Assembly (NCBI GenBank): GCA_963678705.1
Contig: OY783212.1
Span: 10,788,001 to 10,852,000 of the forward strand
Source of the DNA: Panorpa germanica
Taxonomy: Eukaryota > Arthropoda > Insecta > Mecoptera > Panorpidae
Length of the DNA stretch: 64,000 nt
Direction of reading: 5' to 3'
In this document: positions 25,440 through 37,849 of the stretch, piece by piece
How the letters are laid out: each line of letters starts with the position of its first letter
Numbering within the stretch: position 1 is the stretch's first letter
The notes under the pieces: generated by a model
Databases searched by the model: none
What the model saw: the letters and a program-made list of their open reading frames with translations, nothing else
What the model was told of the DNA's origin: nothing
Position numbers and translations under genes: made by a program

Positions 25440-26020
25440 TGCCAGCATCTTATCAAAATAAAGTAAGTTTTATAATGATAAACGGGTTGTTTCATTGAAC
25501 ATATATCTAGTAATTGATGGCGATTCCAAATCCTTACACCAAGAAATATAACATATGTATTCTGAGTTCTATCACCGATGACTTATGTCTTATTTTAAAA
25601 ACAAATGTGGACAGGTGGTTCGCAGAATAATCGACAAACACCACAATTACTCAAACACACATATGTGAACACGACCTAATATCGTAATAGTACTATTGTC
25701 TAACAAAACTGTCTCGTGGTTCACTTTATATTTATACAAGGAACGCAAAACAGATAAAATATTCTTAGGGTTAAATAAGGGTAAAGGAAAAGTCATTAAA
25801 TGTGTTAAATATGACGATCCAATGTGTGCACAACACGACCATTTAACTATTTAGGTAAATGTGTTTCGTGCTAACTAAGCTTAATTTTACAATGCTTTAA
25901 TAATTACAACAATTATTGATAACAAATGATGCTGACTTTGTGATTTAAACTGATAACATCTTAAGCAGATAAATTATAAATAATAAGATGGTTTAGGTCG
26001 AGTTAATGTTGTGTGTAATA
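25440..26020. other. Gene-less AT-rich stretch
   Basis: Nothing recognised. Confidence 0.5.
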
Positions 26021-26023
26021 CCC

Positions 26024-26087
26024 CAGGCAGAGAATTATCTTAATAGTGCAGTTTCACACTTGCTGGTTTGCTACAAGCTACTCTTCC
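26024..26087 (+). mobile_element. CAGGTAGAAAAT foldback MITE, truncated copy
   Basis: Starts CAGGCAGAGAATTATCTT and contains GTTTCACACTTGCTGG and TTTGCTACAAGCTA, the left arm and core of the family. The right terminus has been lost. Confidence 0.6.
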
Positions 26088-26099
26088 TATATATGGAGA

Positions 26100-27170
26100 C
26101 ATTAGCATACGTAATAAAGTAGATGCTTGCTTAAGTTCCTAACTAATAAAAACTTATTGAATCAAACTTAAAATAACTTCATGCGAACATGACCTTGATG
26201 TTGAAACTTTAAATTCTAAGTAATGAAAAAAAGTAGATGCAACCTGGCAACATATATTTACAACAGAACAATTTTTTAATTTGTCAAATTATTTTAATAA
26301 TTAATTACACTCTTGGTGACAACGGTCAGTAACTTTCGTATTTTTTTTAATAACACAACCAATCATTAATTAATTTTTTTTAAATATATACAAAAAACAA
26401 CGGAAAAATATATTTAAACCTCTACAAAGTATGCAACAGAGTGCATCATTATGTAGCAAAGGCTCAAACCTCGTAACAAAAAAAAAACTTAAAATGTCAA
26501 ATCCAAAAATGAAAGACAAAACAAGATCTTGTCAAAAAGATTAATGTAATGTAGATATGCGGAAACTAAAGACAAAAGGAATATTCTCAAAACCATTAAT
26601 ATTAAAGTACGAGTAGTTTTTGTTTTTACAATAACATTTTGCATAGTACGAATATTTGTAATCAATCATATTCAGAAAACACATGTCTATTATACTCGTA
26701 ACTGGTAAATGCATAGTTTTAGTTTTAGAGAAATGAAACTTTAATTATATCGTAGCTAAAGAAGATGAAATATTTATTACGTATATAAGTATGAAAAGAA
26801 AAATTAATTATATACTGTAATTAGCACGGTGTACTATTAATTATTATCAACTAATGTATTACATTATACTATGGAAGATTCAACTATATGAATGATAAAA
26901 AAACACGACTTTTTCTTTTTATAAGACTGCATTTAATTTAAGAGGAATTATGTATGCATGTGTATTCCTATACTTATAAAATTAAAAATAAATAAATAAA
27001 TATAAATATATAAATATATATATATATATTAGCGATAGAATTAAAATTGGAAATATTATTTTTTTGAAAATTTTAAAGGTCCCTTGCCTAATGTTTATTA
27101 TATATCCTTTAATCGTTGCAACGTTCAGTAATCCGCACGGTAACTGTCGCACCTTATAATGTATATTATC
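26100..27170. other. Gene-less AT-rich stretch with simple repeats
   Basis: Short (AAAT)n and (TA)n runs at 26985-27030. Nothing else recognised. Confidence 0.5.
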
Positions 27171-27182
27171 TCATGACCTCGC

Positions 27183-27231
27183 AAAGATCTGCCACCCCGG
27201 GGCCTCGACAAGATGTGCTGCCCGGGGCCTC
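27183..27231 (+). repeat. GC-rich tandem pair
   Basis: AAGATCTGCCACCCCGGGGC plus CTCGAC is followed directly by AAGATGTGCTGCCCGGGGCC plus TCAAT, two units of about 26 bp with a central CCCGGG palindrome. CGGGGCCTCAATA recurs at about 20838. A strong GC island in AT-rich DNA. Confidence 0.7.
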
Positions 27232-27239
27232 AATAATTA

Positions 27240-28150
27240 AAAATAAATGAATTAAAAATAACTTTCATGTGACCATCCTGTGCATTTTTTTCGTAAAACC
27301 TAACACATTTTTAAAGTTATTGTAATTGTATCATATAAATTAGAGTAACTGTACTCTTAGTAATATTATTAATTTATGTGTATCAATATATGACTTTGCC
27401 AACATTGTTTATTCCATGTTTGTTCAGAACAATGTTGCAGTGTACATTCTAATAGTATTCAAACAATTTGTGGGTGGGTTTAAACATTAGTTTGCGAGTA
27501 GTTTGTAAAAGAGGATGAGAAAATGGATAGGAGAAAGTGTGTGGAAGTAGAATAGTGAGGTTAGGATATCCACCCACGATCTGTGTTACATTACCATTAC
27601 TGTTACCATTACATATATAGGAGTATATGATGTATATGTATACATATATAGATGTATATGTATCTAGTGTTGGTGACGTGTAATCACCCCGCTAATTACC
27701 TAGCCGTACGCAGCAAGATTAATAGCCCGGGTCAAGTGTAGCTGTGTGAGTTCTTCCCCCACCCCTCCTTCCTCCACAGCAGCACATTTTCATAGAACTT
27801 TAGGTTTAGAAGCCACCATTATTACCACCAACAAATAACAAATGAAAATGCATAGACACGTTTGGTTTTCAAAGTAAAGATTTTGAAAATCAATTTAGAA
27901 TTTATAATATGAAATAATTAGTAGATGACACAGTGGTGTGTATTCGAATTCGAAAATAGACGTAGATGACGTGTAACAGATCAACAAGTGACAGCGAATA
28001 TTGTTAATGTATTACATGCGTTGTAAAATAAATTAGATATTAAACATAAAACAAGTTTTAATAAGCATTCTAATAGTTAGGAAATATCTTCATTCTCATA
28101 AATAGAAATACAAATAAGTGAATTTTTAGCATAATTTTTAAAAAGTATTC
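27240..28150. other. Gene-less stretch
   Basis: A C-rich patch lies at about 27754-27780. No coding sequence recognised. Confidence 0.45.
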
Positions 28151-28157
28151 GTATTAC

Positions 28158-28250
28158 GTGGTATAGTAGGCAAGATAGTTGAAACATTGACGACAATTTC
28201 GTGTTCGATTTACAAACCTATATTTTATCTGGGTTTAAGCAATTATACAT
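28158..28250 (+). mobile_element. tRNA-derived SINE
   Basis: GTGGTATAGTAGGCAAGATA is a good A-box region, and GTGTTCGATTTAC about 35 bp later is a B-box region. The following TATATTTTATCTGGGTTT and AAGCAATTATA parallels the body of the copy at 39640. The acceptor stem does not pair. Confidence 0.55.
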
Positions 28251-28259
28251 TTACTAGGC

Positions 28260-29550
28260 AGGTGTAGTACATATATACGAAGCCCTAAATCTACCAAATT
28301 TAGAAAAAAATTTAATACAAATATACTATAGAAGAATATACTATATGAATCCAGAGATATTAAATATCACTATTTGATAAATGTCTATATTTTTGTTCTG
28401 TTTTATAATTTAACGTCTTCTTATTATACTTTAATTTGACGTTTCCATCATGTTTGATAGATTTTGACATTTCTCTCACACTGAATGGCATGAGAATAAT
28501 TATTACAAAATCGAGTTCAAACTGTGATAACTAGGGCAGCAATTAAAACTTTAATTTTTACCCGACCACTTTAAAAATACACCATATTTTTTGAGAGCTG
28601 CTTTAACAGATATGATGATTTTATTTCATAACCTACAAAACCAACTTTAAAATTATTTTTTTAATTTAATACAATATTTAACTTTTTCTTCTCTTTTTTT
28701 ACGTACGTATAGACGTTTTATGTTTGATGTGATAAAAAGTGTTGAATATTTACGTATATTTATATACGTGTATGTATGTATATATAAAAAAATCTGATTT
28801 CAAAGCATTTTTCTTGAAAGTGGAAAGGGTAGAAATGTAAGCCCGAAGGGTGGATTCTTGATTTCCCCTATCGCAATGTGGTTACTCATCCTTTTGTATG
28901 GAATAGGGATAGATGGATGCATTATATGAATTAAAAAAAGAATGCATTGACTAAATATATATTTACGCGAGATACTACATATTTATAAAAATTCTTTAAT
29001 ATTAATAAAAAATGTAAAACACTCATTTTAAAGAATTTCAATTTTATTTTTATTCTTTTTATTTTATAATGCTTCGATATTCAATTTTTATTTTTATATA
29101 CAAAACTATCTACAATGCTCTCAATAATTAAATATTTAATATTACACGTGTTAAAATATTTCGTTTGTGCAGTCGTTTTAATTGTATTGTGCCAACTTGT
29201 AACACTTGCCAAGCAATTGTTTTGTCCGAACGGCATTTTTTTGTTTTAAAAAATTATAATTTCTTCATTGTATTATACATTACTAAAGTAGCGTCAAAAG
29301 GACCATGGTCCTAAGAAGCCCGTGAATTATTATTAAAAAAAAAAAGTCGCGTCGATAAAATCACTGTATCTCGTAAACTAAAGGTTGAAATGTCATGAAA
29401 TTTTGTCACATAGTGTTTAAAGATTGGTACTATTTGAAGATAATATGGATTTGCCATTGGTATGCCATCCTACGAACTTATTGAGGGATGTGATAAGCAA
29501 TAATTGTTAACAAATATTAAATATAGTTTATATCTTACGTATTAAATCAT
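28260..29550. other. Gene-less AT-rich stretch
   Basis: Nothing recognised. Confidence 0.5.
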
Positions 29551-29554
29551 TAGA

Positions 29555-29610
29555 TATAAGGAAACCCTAGGAATCGAACCCGAAAGCACAGAAATCCTTC
29601 TTTTGATCAT
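29555..29610 (-). mobile_element. tRNA-derived SINE fragment
   Basis: The minus strand reads TTTCGGGTTCGATTCCTAGG, a perfect B box. The A-box half is not recognisable. Confidence 0.4.
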
Positions 29611-29619
29611 TTAGAAATA

Positions 29620-30265
29620 AATCTGCTTAAAAATCTACCTAGCAACTATTGCTGGAGTTGTATAATATCTTATACATTATCTACAGACGTCTCCCATGTG
29701 AAAACACTCTTGCAGATTTTAGTCCTAGTCCTTCAAAGACAATCCGATGCATAATAGACGACAGTTATGAGTATACGAGATACAAGTATGTGTTATTCAT
29801 TGATTTAATTGCTTTATTTGTTACTTGTCGCATTAATTTTGTAGTACGTAGGTAATTGCTGGCGGGTTATTTGCTGCAACTGACATTGATTTGGTGGTTA
29901 ATTCACTTTACGTACCCTGGCGGCTATAATATGTACTATTGACTCCACATATACTAACACATATAGGGTATATTGTACATGTATATAGCTATTTCGAAAT
30001 CAATGAGAAACGTTATAAAATATTTAACTGGGTTAATGATTTATCCAACCAATTTGCATATCTTCTCTTAATTAGCTATATGGTCATTACGAGCCATTAA
30101 TATTTTATAGACAAATAATTAAATAATTTTATATATTAATTAGTTATAGTATTTAATATCATATTTTAATTGATAGGAAGTTATTAGGTTATAAATAAAT
30201 TTTGTTTTTTATGGACACAACAGCGCACAGATTTATTATTATTCCGCTAAACATAAAACATGAGC
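29620..30265. other. Gene-less AT-rich stretch
   Basis: Nothing recognised. Confidence 0.5.
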
Positions 30266-30269
30266 TTTT

Positions 30270-30352
30270 ATCTTATTACAGTGCATGCTAGCTTGTTACA
30301 AGATATTACGTAAGCTTACTACAAGTTAATTAAAGTGTTACATTTCTATTTG
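30270..30352 (+). mobile_element. CAGGTAGAAAAT foldback MITE, degraded copy
   Basis: Contains GCATGCTAGCTTGTTACAAG, AAGCTTACTACAAGTTAATT and AAAGTGTTACATTTCTA, the core and right arm of the family. It runs directly into the AATCTAGTAAT repeat. Confidence 0.5.
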
Positions 30353-30600
30353 GGATTTGTAGCATTTTACTTAAAGAAAATCTAGTAATAGTTAATCTAA
30401 ATTAGTCAAAATTTGTTCAAAACTATCTGATTATTCTAGAGATATTTTATTATCTTGGTTTTAATAATTCAAAGACACTTTTATGAATCTATTATTCCGA
30501 AAAACCGATATATTTTATGATTTTAAAAGCAATAAAATACGTTACAGAATCTAATATGTTTTTATGTTAAATAAACCTTAAATTAACACAAATGTATTTA
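30353..30600 (+). repeat. AATCTAGTAAT dispersed repeat, copy
   Basis: GCATTTTACTTAAAGAAAAT followed by CTAGTAATAGTTAATC opens it, and TGTTAAATAAACCTTAAATT closes it. It lies immediately right of a MITE copy, as in the inverse arrangement at 57492-57924. Confidence 0.45.
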
Positions 30601-31400
30601 TCTTTTACAGTGTTATAAAGACAGTGTAAATTTTATTTATATTTAAAACCGATTTATAAAAAAGTAATCTTACTAATAGCAGATAAAACATCAAAGAGTT
30701 CTATTCAATGTTTCAAAAGTTTGACGTCAAAAAGTCAACATTTTTAAAACGCACAATCTCAGTTTATATTAAACTCGTGAATCAATTAAAGTAACTAAAT
30801 TATAAGATAAATATGTTTAAAGACAACCAAGGTCAACCACCGTTGATGAAGACGCCAACAACGACGTTGAAAGACGACTTTAACTTTTCCACAACTTTAT
30901 TATCATATAACATTAAATTCGCCGTATCGCAAGAGAATCAAATCAAAAACTCTCTGTTGTCTGTTACGAAGAATATAAAAATATATATGTATATGTATAA
31001 AACACCCCTATATATAATAAATAGAGGAATATCATTGAAGTACTAACTTTTTAATTTAATACATTTGGCTTTTTCTGAACTTTTTCTTGAACGGGGCATC
31101 AATCAACGTCGCCGACATATATTAGTTTAGCTTTTCTCATCATCGTTTTTATATAAAAAAAAAAAAAAAAAAAAATTACCCCATCCAAGTTTTCTACAGC
31201 TTTATTTACTGTTTATATTTTAAAACTTTAAATTTTTGAATTTATTTTCATTCTAAAATAACTTCTCATTCATTTTTCCTTCATTACTTTTTAATTTATT
31301 ATATTTTAATATACTAAGTAAGCTATTAATCGTAGTGTATTATTTTACAGTTAAAATAAAAACTTGTAGTTTTATTTAAACAACATTTTATATGTTCTAT
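30601..31400. other. Gene-less AT-rich stretch with poly(A)
   Basis: A 21-base A run lies at about 31155-31175. The open frame at 30813-31046 has no recognisable domain. Confidence 0.5.
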
Positions 31401-31407
31401 CTACACT

Positions 31408-31482
31408 AGTGCAACATCAACATGCGACATATTTTATGTTTCACTCTCGCTTATTTTAATACAGTGAGTTAGAGTGAAGTAG
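31408..31482 (+). mobile_element. AACATGCGACAT foldback MITE, partial copy
   Basis: AGTGCAACATCAACATGCGA and CATATTTTATGTTT match the terminal repeat of the element at 33767-33874. The right terminus is unclear. Confidence 0.5.
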
Positions 31483-31950
31483 AAAAATATTTTTTATAGA
31501 AAGTACACAACTTTGTAGAGGGGTTTGTTCACTAAACATTGGAATATACATTGACTTGTGATAAGAAAAATTACTGAGGCATAAAAGAGGGAATATGTGC
31601 ATGATAACTACTCACCATCTTGTCTAAGACAAAAAGGACAACTTTCTTAACGGGATAAACTTATATAAAAGTTAAGTTCGAAATTTGTTATCGTTACGCT
31701 CTGATTCCTATAGACATAATATTCCTTATCTTTGTTTGAGGCATATAAGACAGAATGATCTACAAAAATTAGCACAGAAATAGAACCTTCTTCTTTCAAA
31801 TATCTGTATTAGGTTATTGTTCTGCACTTGAGCTTCATAGGATGTTAATATGTAATGCCCATTACCTTTCTAAAAAAGTTTAAAGAAAACAAGCAATTAT
31901 GTATTAAAATCTGCCACGTTTGAACAATTTTTCCGCTAAAGGCAAAACAT

Positions 31951-32195
31951 TAACGTTACTTTACATTTATGTAATATTTTACTAAACTAAAAATCTAGTA
32001 ATCGTGCATTTAATGCCTAAATAAGAATCCTGTATCAAATAATCCTTATAAAGGGCTTGCTAAGACTTTATAATATTTATAGGCAAAAAGGTTTATTTTT
32101 TAGAGTGTAATAAAATAGTTAAATTTTAGGTAGCATTTTTACGTTACAGATACCTTTTGTAATGTTAGATAAACTTTAAATACACGTTTTAATAG
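31951..32195 (+). repeat. AATCTAGTAAT dispersed repeat, copy
   Basis: Begins AACGTTACTTTACATTTATG and TAATATTTTACT, has AAATCTAGTAATCG, and ends AATGTTAGATAAACTTTAAA and TACACG. No MITE sits beside it here. Confidence 0.5.
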
Positions 32196-32312
32196 GACGA
32201 GAAGGAAATATAAATTAATTTTGACTTAATTTATAGGATTACTCATTTATTTTATTTTTAATACATATTTTATAATTATTAGATATAATCAAGTTATTTT
32301 ATACAAATTGCA

Positions 32313-32450
32313 TTATATTAAATAGTCTTTTGTGCTAATATTATGGTTTCCGACATAATCATTGACGTTATTGGCTGCGACTGTTGCTAAAGCGTTGTCT
32401 GGATCGTTGCCCATTTTTACAAATATGTCTTGTAATGGAATCAGTACTAC
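32313..32450 (-). other. Short open frame with protein-like composition
   Basis: A minus-strand frame of about 45 codons contains KMGNDPDNALATVAANNVND. Its composition (D, N, A, V) is unlike the I/Y/F/K-rich random frames around it. No family is recognised, there is no clear splice site, and its length alone is not significant. Confidence 0.12.
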
Positions 32451-32454
32451 TTAC

Positions 32455-33760
32455 ATGATACAAGCGATATCTGTCCCATAGAATTACTTTATTGTTTAAA
32501 GCGTAAAACAAGAAACTCTTTAAAAAATATATTTCCTATATATAATATTTGGTATAACTATCGATTACCACGTAATAAAATCAGTTACGTAGCGTTTATT
32601 TTTAAACGTATCTGCTACATAAATAATAGGAATATTTATTACCTCCCCGAGGATCTTAAACGCTTATGAACAGTCTTTAAAATGAGACAAAAAATCAAAC
32701 ATTATAAAAAATTACTGATCTAAAGAGCCCATGTTCGCTTCCTAAATTCTTCGCTTGTATGTATTGTCATCTCTTTTATAAAACAAAGTGTATAAGAGTG
32801 AAACTCCAACGTCAGATACTACTTCTTTTAGATGTAAGGTGAAAAACCAGGATAAACTTTATAATACTAATAGTGTGAAGTCAAAATATGTACCACATAT
32901 TTCAATAAAACTTCGTCTGTAAAAAAGTAGTTCACAATCCCATAATATAAAACTGTTACCTATGTATTATGATTTAAAGGCTCCTCTAAGTACATTTAAC
33001 CCCACCTTCTACCCCACGTCCCACATCCTCTTCCCCTAATTCCCTACCGATTAAACTAACAATTTAGTTTATTCAACTAAGCACTACGACCTGCAATGTT
33101 TGAACATGTCTATCAGGTTTGTGTTGTACTACTACAATGTAACTTTATTCGTTCATTTATTCGCTATATTTAATGTACATGAGTGCTATAGTACAGGCGA
33201 CCATTTGGGCCACAACAAAGGTAATTACGTAAATTAAGTAAACCGGCCTGTGTTTTGCAATTAGTAAACATTGCGGACGAGTGGTTCCATGCACTACGTA
33301 GCCGTGTTACCTCGTATAGTACTCCTACTGGTTCTAACGTGACGAAATCCGGATCCGGATAGGTATAGGGAGCAACAGTGGCATAAAATTAAACCTACCA
33401 AAGCAACACCACCTACCTGTATCATACTACAATGTTAATGCGACTACCTCAATTCGATTAAACAATAAAATTAAATGCAATGGATAATAGTTCCTTTGAT
33501 CATCTAGTTGGAAAATATGTTGGAAATTTGTGTTTAAATATAGCATAACTTGCTAAATTTGAACTGAAGCTCAACCTACCTAGTAATATTTAATTTAAAA
33601 TGATGTTACTTTATAATTTTGAAATCTGATTTTAGATTTATAAACTGTTTAAGAACTTTTTATTAATGAAAACATCTTCGTAAGAAATTTTAAGATTCTT
33701 TTACACCGAAGTGTGCTGGATTATATTTTTAACGTAATAGGTAATTTTCTTTATGATATG
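32455..33760. other. Gene-less stretch
   Basis: A C-rich patch lies at about 33000-33050. Nothing else recognised. Confidence 0.45.
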
Positions 33761-33766
33761 TGATAT

Positions 33767-33874
33767 GACCAACATGCGACATGTGTTATTTCCCTCACAC
33801 TTAATGTAATAAAACGAGTGAAAACGAATAAAAAGAATAAAACATAAAATAAATCGCTTGTTGATGTTGCACTG
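33767..33874 (+). mobile_element. AACATGCGACAT foldback MITE
   Basis: The left arm ACCAACATGCGACATGTGTT and the right arm AATCGCTTGTTGATGTTGCA are imperfect inverted repeats around a 60-bp centre. Partial copies are seen at 31408-31482 and perhaps 28468-28490 (CTCTCACACTGAATG). No coding capacity. Confidence 0.55.
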
Positions 33875-33879
33875 ATTTA

Positions 33880-36425
33880 AACGAACAGTAATATAAACAT
33901 AGTTACGTGTTTTAGCAGGTACAATAGTTAACTATTATCTATATTTTATACCAGATCCACACGTGTTCTTTGCCGATAGTTCGTTAGCGAAATTTCGTGC
34001 AAGAACATATTTGCAAAGCACCTCTCTACACATATTGCAAAAGTACACACATCGATAAAGTAAATATTCGTACCGTTTGATATTTACCGCGTGTTATTTT
34101 ACCGACAATAAATCGATACATAGTACACAATTACCTAATGTTTGTCTTATGTCACTATGCATACGTATTAAGTACTCGTAACCCGGAAACCAAACATTCG
34201 TACACGATTTTTTTTCTATAAGTGCACTTAAATTGTTCTATGACGTTTTATGAGATGTTATTTGATTGTCGTTAAGTTCGGTCGCACACAATTAATTACA
34301 ACGGAAATATGTTAAAAGGAAATTAGTAATGTGGCTGCAACGCTACTAAATGCGTGTGTCAATATCATATTATAAAAATAATGACGTGAGTGTTTGCCAT
34401 AATCTATCTATACTAACGTAGCAAATGTTTGCTACTATAGTACTGTTAAAAAAAAAAAAAGAAATGTATTCTTATATAAGAAGACTGTACAAATCTGATC
34501 GTCCTTTTAATACGTAAATTAAATTAAATGAATCCAATAGCGTCACGTCAATCATTTAATATTATCGTTTGAAGTCATATTTATTTGAGTTGTGCGAGTA
34601 TTTCACTAGATTAAACTTCCATTATTATCAACCGTGAACTATCGTTTCCTTTATTCCTATTTTTACGATAATATCCGATAATAATTCTCATCGCCTGACA
34701 GATAATACTCAATGTCCATTAGGTCATCATCAGCAGTTTGAACTCTAATGCCTTACGCCACGCCGGATATTCTATACATTTCCTAGATAGCGAACTAAAT
34801 TGATCCGCACACACCTTTATATATTTGACATTTATAACTTGGAAAGTTAATGAGAAAATGAGAGGGATATATTTCGCTGATACGCGTGATAAAATTAGGA
34901 TTTGCCATGGAACTATAATTACGAAGAATGTCAATCAATATTATGTGCAATCGTGTTGTATAATGTGTGCCTTTACTAGTTAAGTTGAACTTTTGTGTAA
35001 TTTATAATTTGTCTGTATAAGTTAAGCAACTTAGGGTTATCATATATAGTCCAAATTACGATAATTCGGCGGCAATTTATACTTATTATATTAGTGTGGC
35101 TACCCCTTCTCCACAATTGCACCTATCTTCTTGCACCAAGTGAATTTATAATTTATACAAGTGATATTACGTAATCAAAATAACCCAAAAATATATAAGT
35201 GTGTACAAAGAATACAAAGAACATTCTTTCAAGTATTATAATTAGAAAACCGGATCTAGTCGCAAAGCGGGGAGTCGGAACTACCCCTAATGCGTATCAA
35301 ATGACACTAAATGTGCCAACAGAAAACACAAATCTGTTGACAGAATAGACAGGCAACTGTCATTTTCTCCCTGACTTCAAAAATATTTGATAATAAATAA
35401 CAAAAGGTTCTATTTGAAATAATGTTATCTGATACTAGAGCTAAACATACGGAGATCGATTAAGCATAGTGAAGTTAGGTAACATATCAATTGAATGGAA
35501 GTCATAGAAAACAGCAAGGGGACATTCTATAGACGAATTAAATGGCATTAGAAAGCAAATAGTCGATTATTTTTAGGTTGTATATCAGAAGTAATATTTC
35601 TTAGCACGAAGGTTACAAGAATGTACGAGGAATCACGTTATGGAGAAATGTGCTTCGTGACCTTTTGATTGTAGGAATCAATAGTTTGTTGACATTTATA
35701 AACAAGTCGTGTTTTAATTAATAAAATCTGTACTATCACTAAATTAATTAGTTGAAAGCTAACTTTGATAAAATTATACGTGTATAAATATTGCGAAGGT
35801 GTATAAATATTACCATGAAATAGGACAAGGGTATACAAGCACAAAATTCTGTGTTTATATGTATACAGTGTGGAAACAACTTTAGGTTTTGGTGATTTTA
35901 TCTCCGGTCATAACGAACTACAATATAACCAGTCCTCTGTACCAGCGTATATCATACATTCATCTCTATGCGAAATATCAGTTTGATAAACTTTTGGATT
36001 ACCGAGAAGCGCTTGTGGCTTTGTCATCCTCTGCTCACGCTTGGTGACAGATGTGAATGCTGCGAATCAGCCCTTATCAGTTAGAGGATGAAAGCATAAA
36101 TTAACAACACGCTATATGCGTATATAATTATACAATATACATTATACGGGTATTAATATTGATTTGACGAGAGTGTATAATTATGTAAATATGTAATAAA
36201 TTGTTAACCATTAAAAACAACTGCGAATGTTATATTAATTCTCTGTCACAAGCCATAAATTTTAATGTTATTTACATATTTTTTATTTAATGAATCAAAA
36301 TTTTCTAATATGTGTTTATATGATTTTTATTTTGTAGTATAGAGCAAAAAAAATTATACATAAAGAGTAGAATTGGTGAACAAACAAATACTAGCACTTA
36401 ATAAATAACACTTAAATAAGACTAC
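33880..36425. other. Gene-less AT-rich stretch
   Basis: The frames at 34719-34934, 35638-35844 and the start-less 35886-36047 have no recognisable domains. No repeats recognised. Confidence 0.45.
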
Positions 36426-36429
36426 TAAG

Positions 36430-36753
36430 GCCGTCCCCACACGGGTCGACTGATTGGAAACCTTAACCCCGAATCTGCCGGAACCGAATGAGTATGGAAC
36501 TGTATTGTTAGTGAAAGAACGAACGTGTATACGAGTGAGAAAAAACGTACGGCACGAACGAAACTAAACTGGTTCTGAGCATGTTTTGAGCGACTGTATT
36601 TATCGCTTTTGATGGTGACAAATACTTTTCAAAAGTATTTAAATACATACATACATATAAATGCGACACTATTATGCCATCGTTAAAAAGTCTATAGAGT
36701 CACGAAACACGGATCGACTAGTTTTCAATCAGTCGGCTCGTGTGCGAAGGGTC
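36430..36753 (-). mobile_element. Harbinger-like MITE, copy 2
   Basis: A 324-bp inverse copy of the element at 3369-3780. The left end GGCCGTCCCCACACGGGTCG and the right end (inverse) GACCCTTCGCACACGAGCCG flank ACTGATTG arms. TAA lies directly on both sides (36427-36429 and 36754-36756), consistent with a three-base TAA target duplication as in PIF/Harbinger. No open frame of note. The right terminal bases have diverged. Confidence 0.8.
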
Positions 36754-37005
36754 TAAAAAGAACATGTTTTAATGCAAAATCTGTAACGGTTTATTAAGTT
36801 CAATTGGATGAAATCCGCCTATAAAATTCACCGCATAATAGGAGTATATCGTAGTATAAGAAAGACAGAATTTCCGAAACGCTTAAATAAAAAATCTATT
36901 TCCAGAAACAATTAAAACTACGAAACCGAAAGAAAAAACTTTTGAAGTATAAAATGATATTTAAATTTATTATAATTCGGCAGGTATACCTTCGCTTCCT
37001 GTATA

Positions 37006-37011
<6 letters not shown>

Positions 37012-37048
<37 letters not shown>
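37012..37048 (+). repeat. (TG)n microsatellite, about 18 units
   Basis: Uninterrupted TG dinucleotides. The open frames across it in both directions (poly Cys/Val and poly Thr/His) are artefacts of the repeat. Confidence 0.95.
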
Positions 37049-37049
<1 letters not shown>

Positions 37050-37052
<3 letters not shown>

Positions 37053-37750
37053 ATAGTACAGTATAGAATGATTTTGCATAAAATTTATTTCACCTCGTTC
37101 ATCTCTCAACTATACCACCGAAGCACAGCATTCCAGATATTTCCACCAGCAATACTAATTCCAACATCGTGACAGTGTGAAGGAAATCCAAAAAGGAACG
37201 AAGTATGGTAAAGGAGTGTGAGGCGTAAAAAGGGGAAGAAGGGTTTGAATATTGGGATGGAATGGTATAGAGTAGCACTCTATATACTTTACTAACAAAA
37301 GATGAGACATGCGGTGTAATGGCGCACTTCCGCTAAGCTCGGGCGCGTCAACAGTTTAACACTGATGGCCTTTCATTGGATGATGGATGGGTTCTAGCTG
37401 TTTTCTAGCGTTAAAATCGAGTATAAATTATTTGGAATCGAAGGTACCACGTCATAACATCATAGCATCATACCACAAACTAAAAACTCCCATCAAAAGT
37501 ATTTAAACATTATAAAACACGCCTAATAGTCTATTTATATACAAAACGAACGTCATTGCGTCATTTGAGGCGGACACATGTGACGTTTTAAAAATATAAA
37601 ACAAGACGTATATCTTAAGAAGAGAATATGACAAACATGAAACGAGAAAAAGTAAGCGACTAGCTAGATCAGTAGTTCCTAACCGAGTATTCATAACATT
37701 CCGCAAATTTATATGCGAATTAGCTGCGATACTTAAACAATATTTGCTTT
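37050..37750. other. Gene-less stretch
   Basis: A small palindrome, TATAGAGTAGCACTCTATA, at about 37267 and a GC-richer segment at 37320-37350. Nothing else recognised. Confidence 0.45.
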
Positions 37751-37751
37751 C

Positions 37752-37845
37752 CATGTAGAAAATGTAACATTTGAAAACAACTTCTACATGAAAAGTAGAT
37801 TTTCTACTTTTGAGCTTGGAATTAGCTTGTAGGAAGCCTGGAATG
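37752..37845. mobile_element. CAGGTAGAAAAT foldback MITE, divergent copy
   Basis: CATGTAGAAAATGTAACATT is one terminus. GGAATTAGCTTGTAGGAAGC is the core. A back-to-back AAAGTAGATTTTCTACTTTT at 37791-37810 joins two terminus-like arms. Confidence 0.5.
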
Positions 37846-37849
37846 TTTG

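Noticed and set aside
35886..36047. Open plus frame of 53 codons with a protein-like end (LLDYREALVALSSSAHAW)
   Set aside because: No ATG and only a weak acceptor. More than a hundred frames of this length are expected by chance in the window.
36918..37172. Open frames with poly Cys/Val or poly Thr/His
   Set aside because: They are readings of the (TG)n microsatellite.
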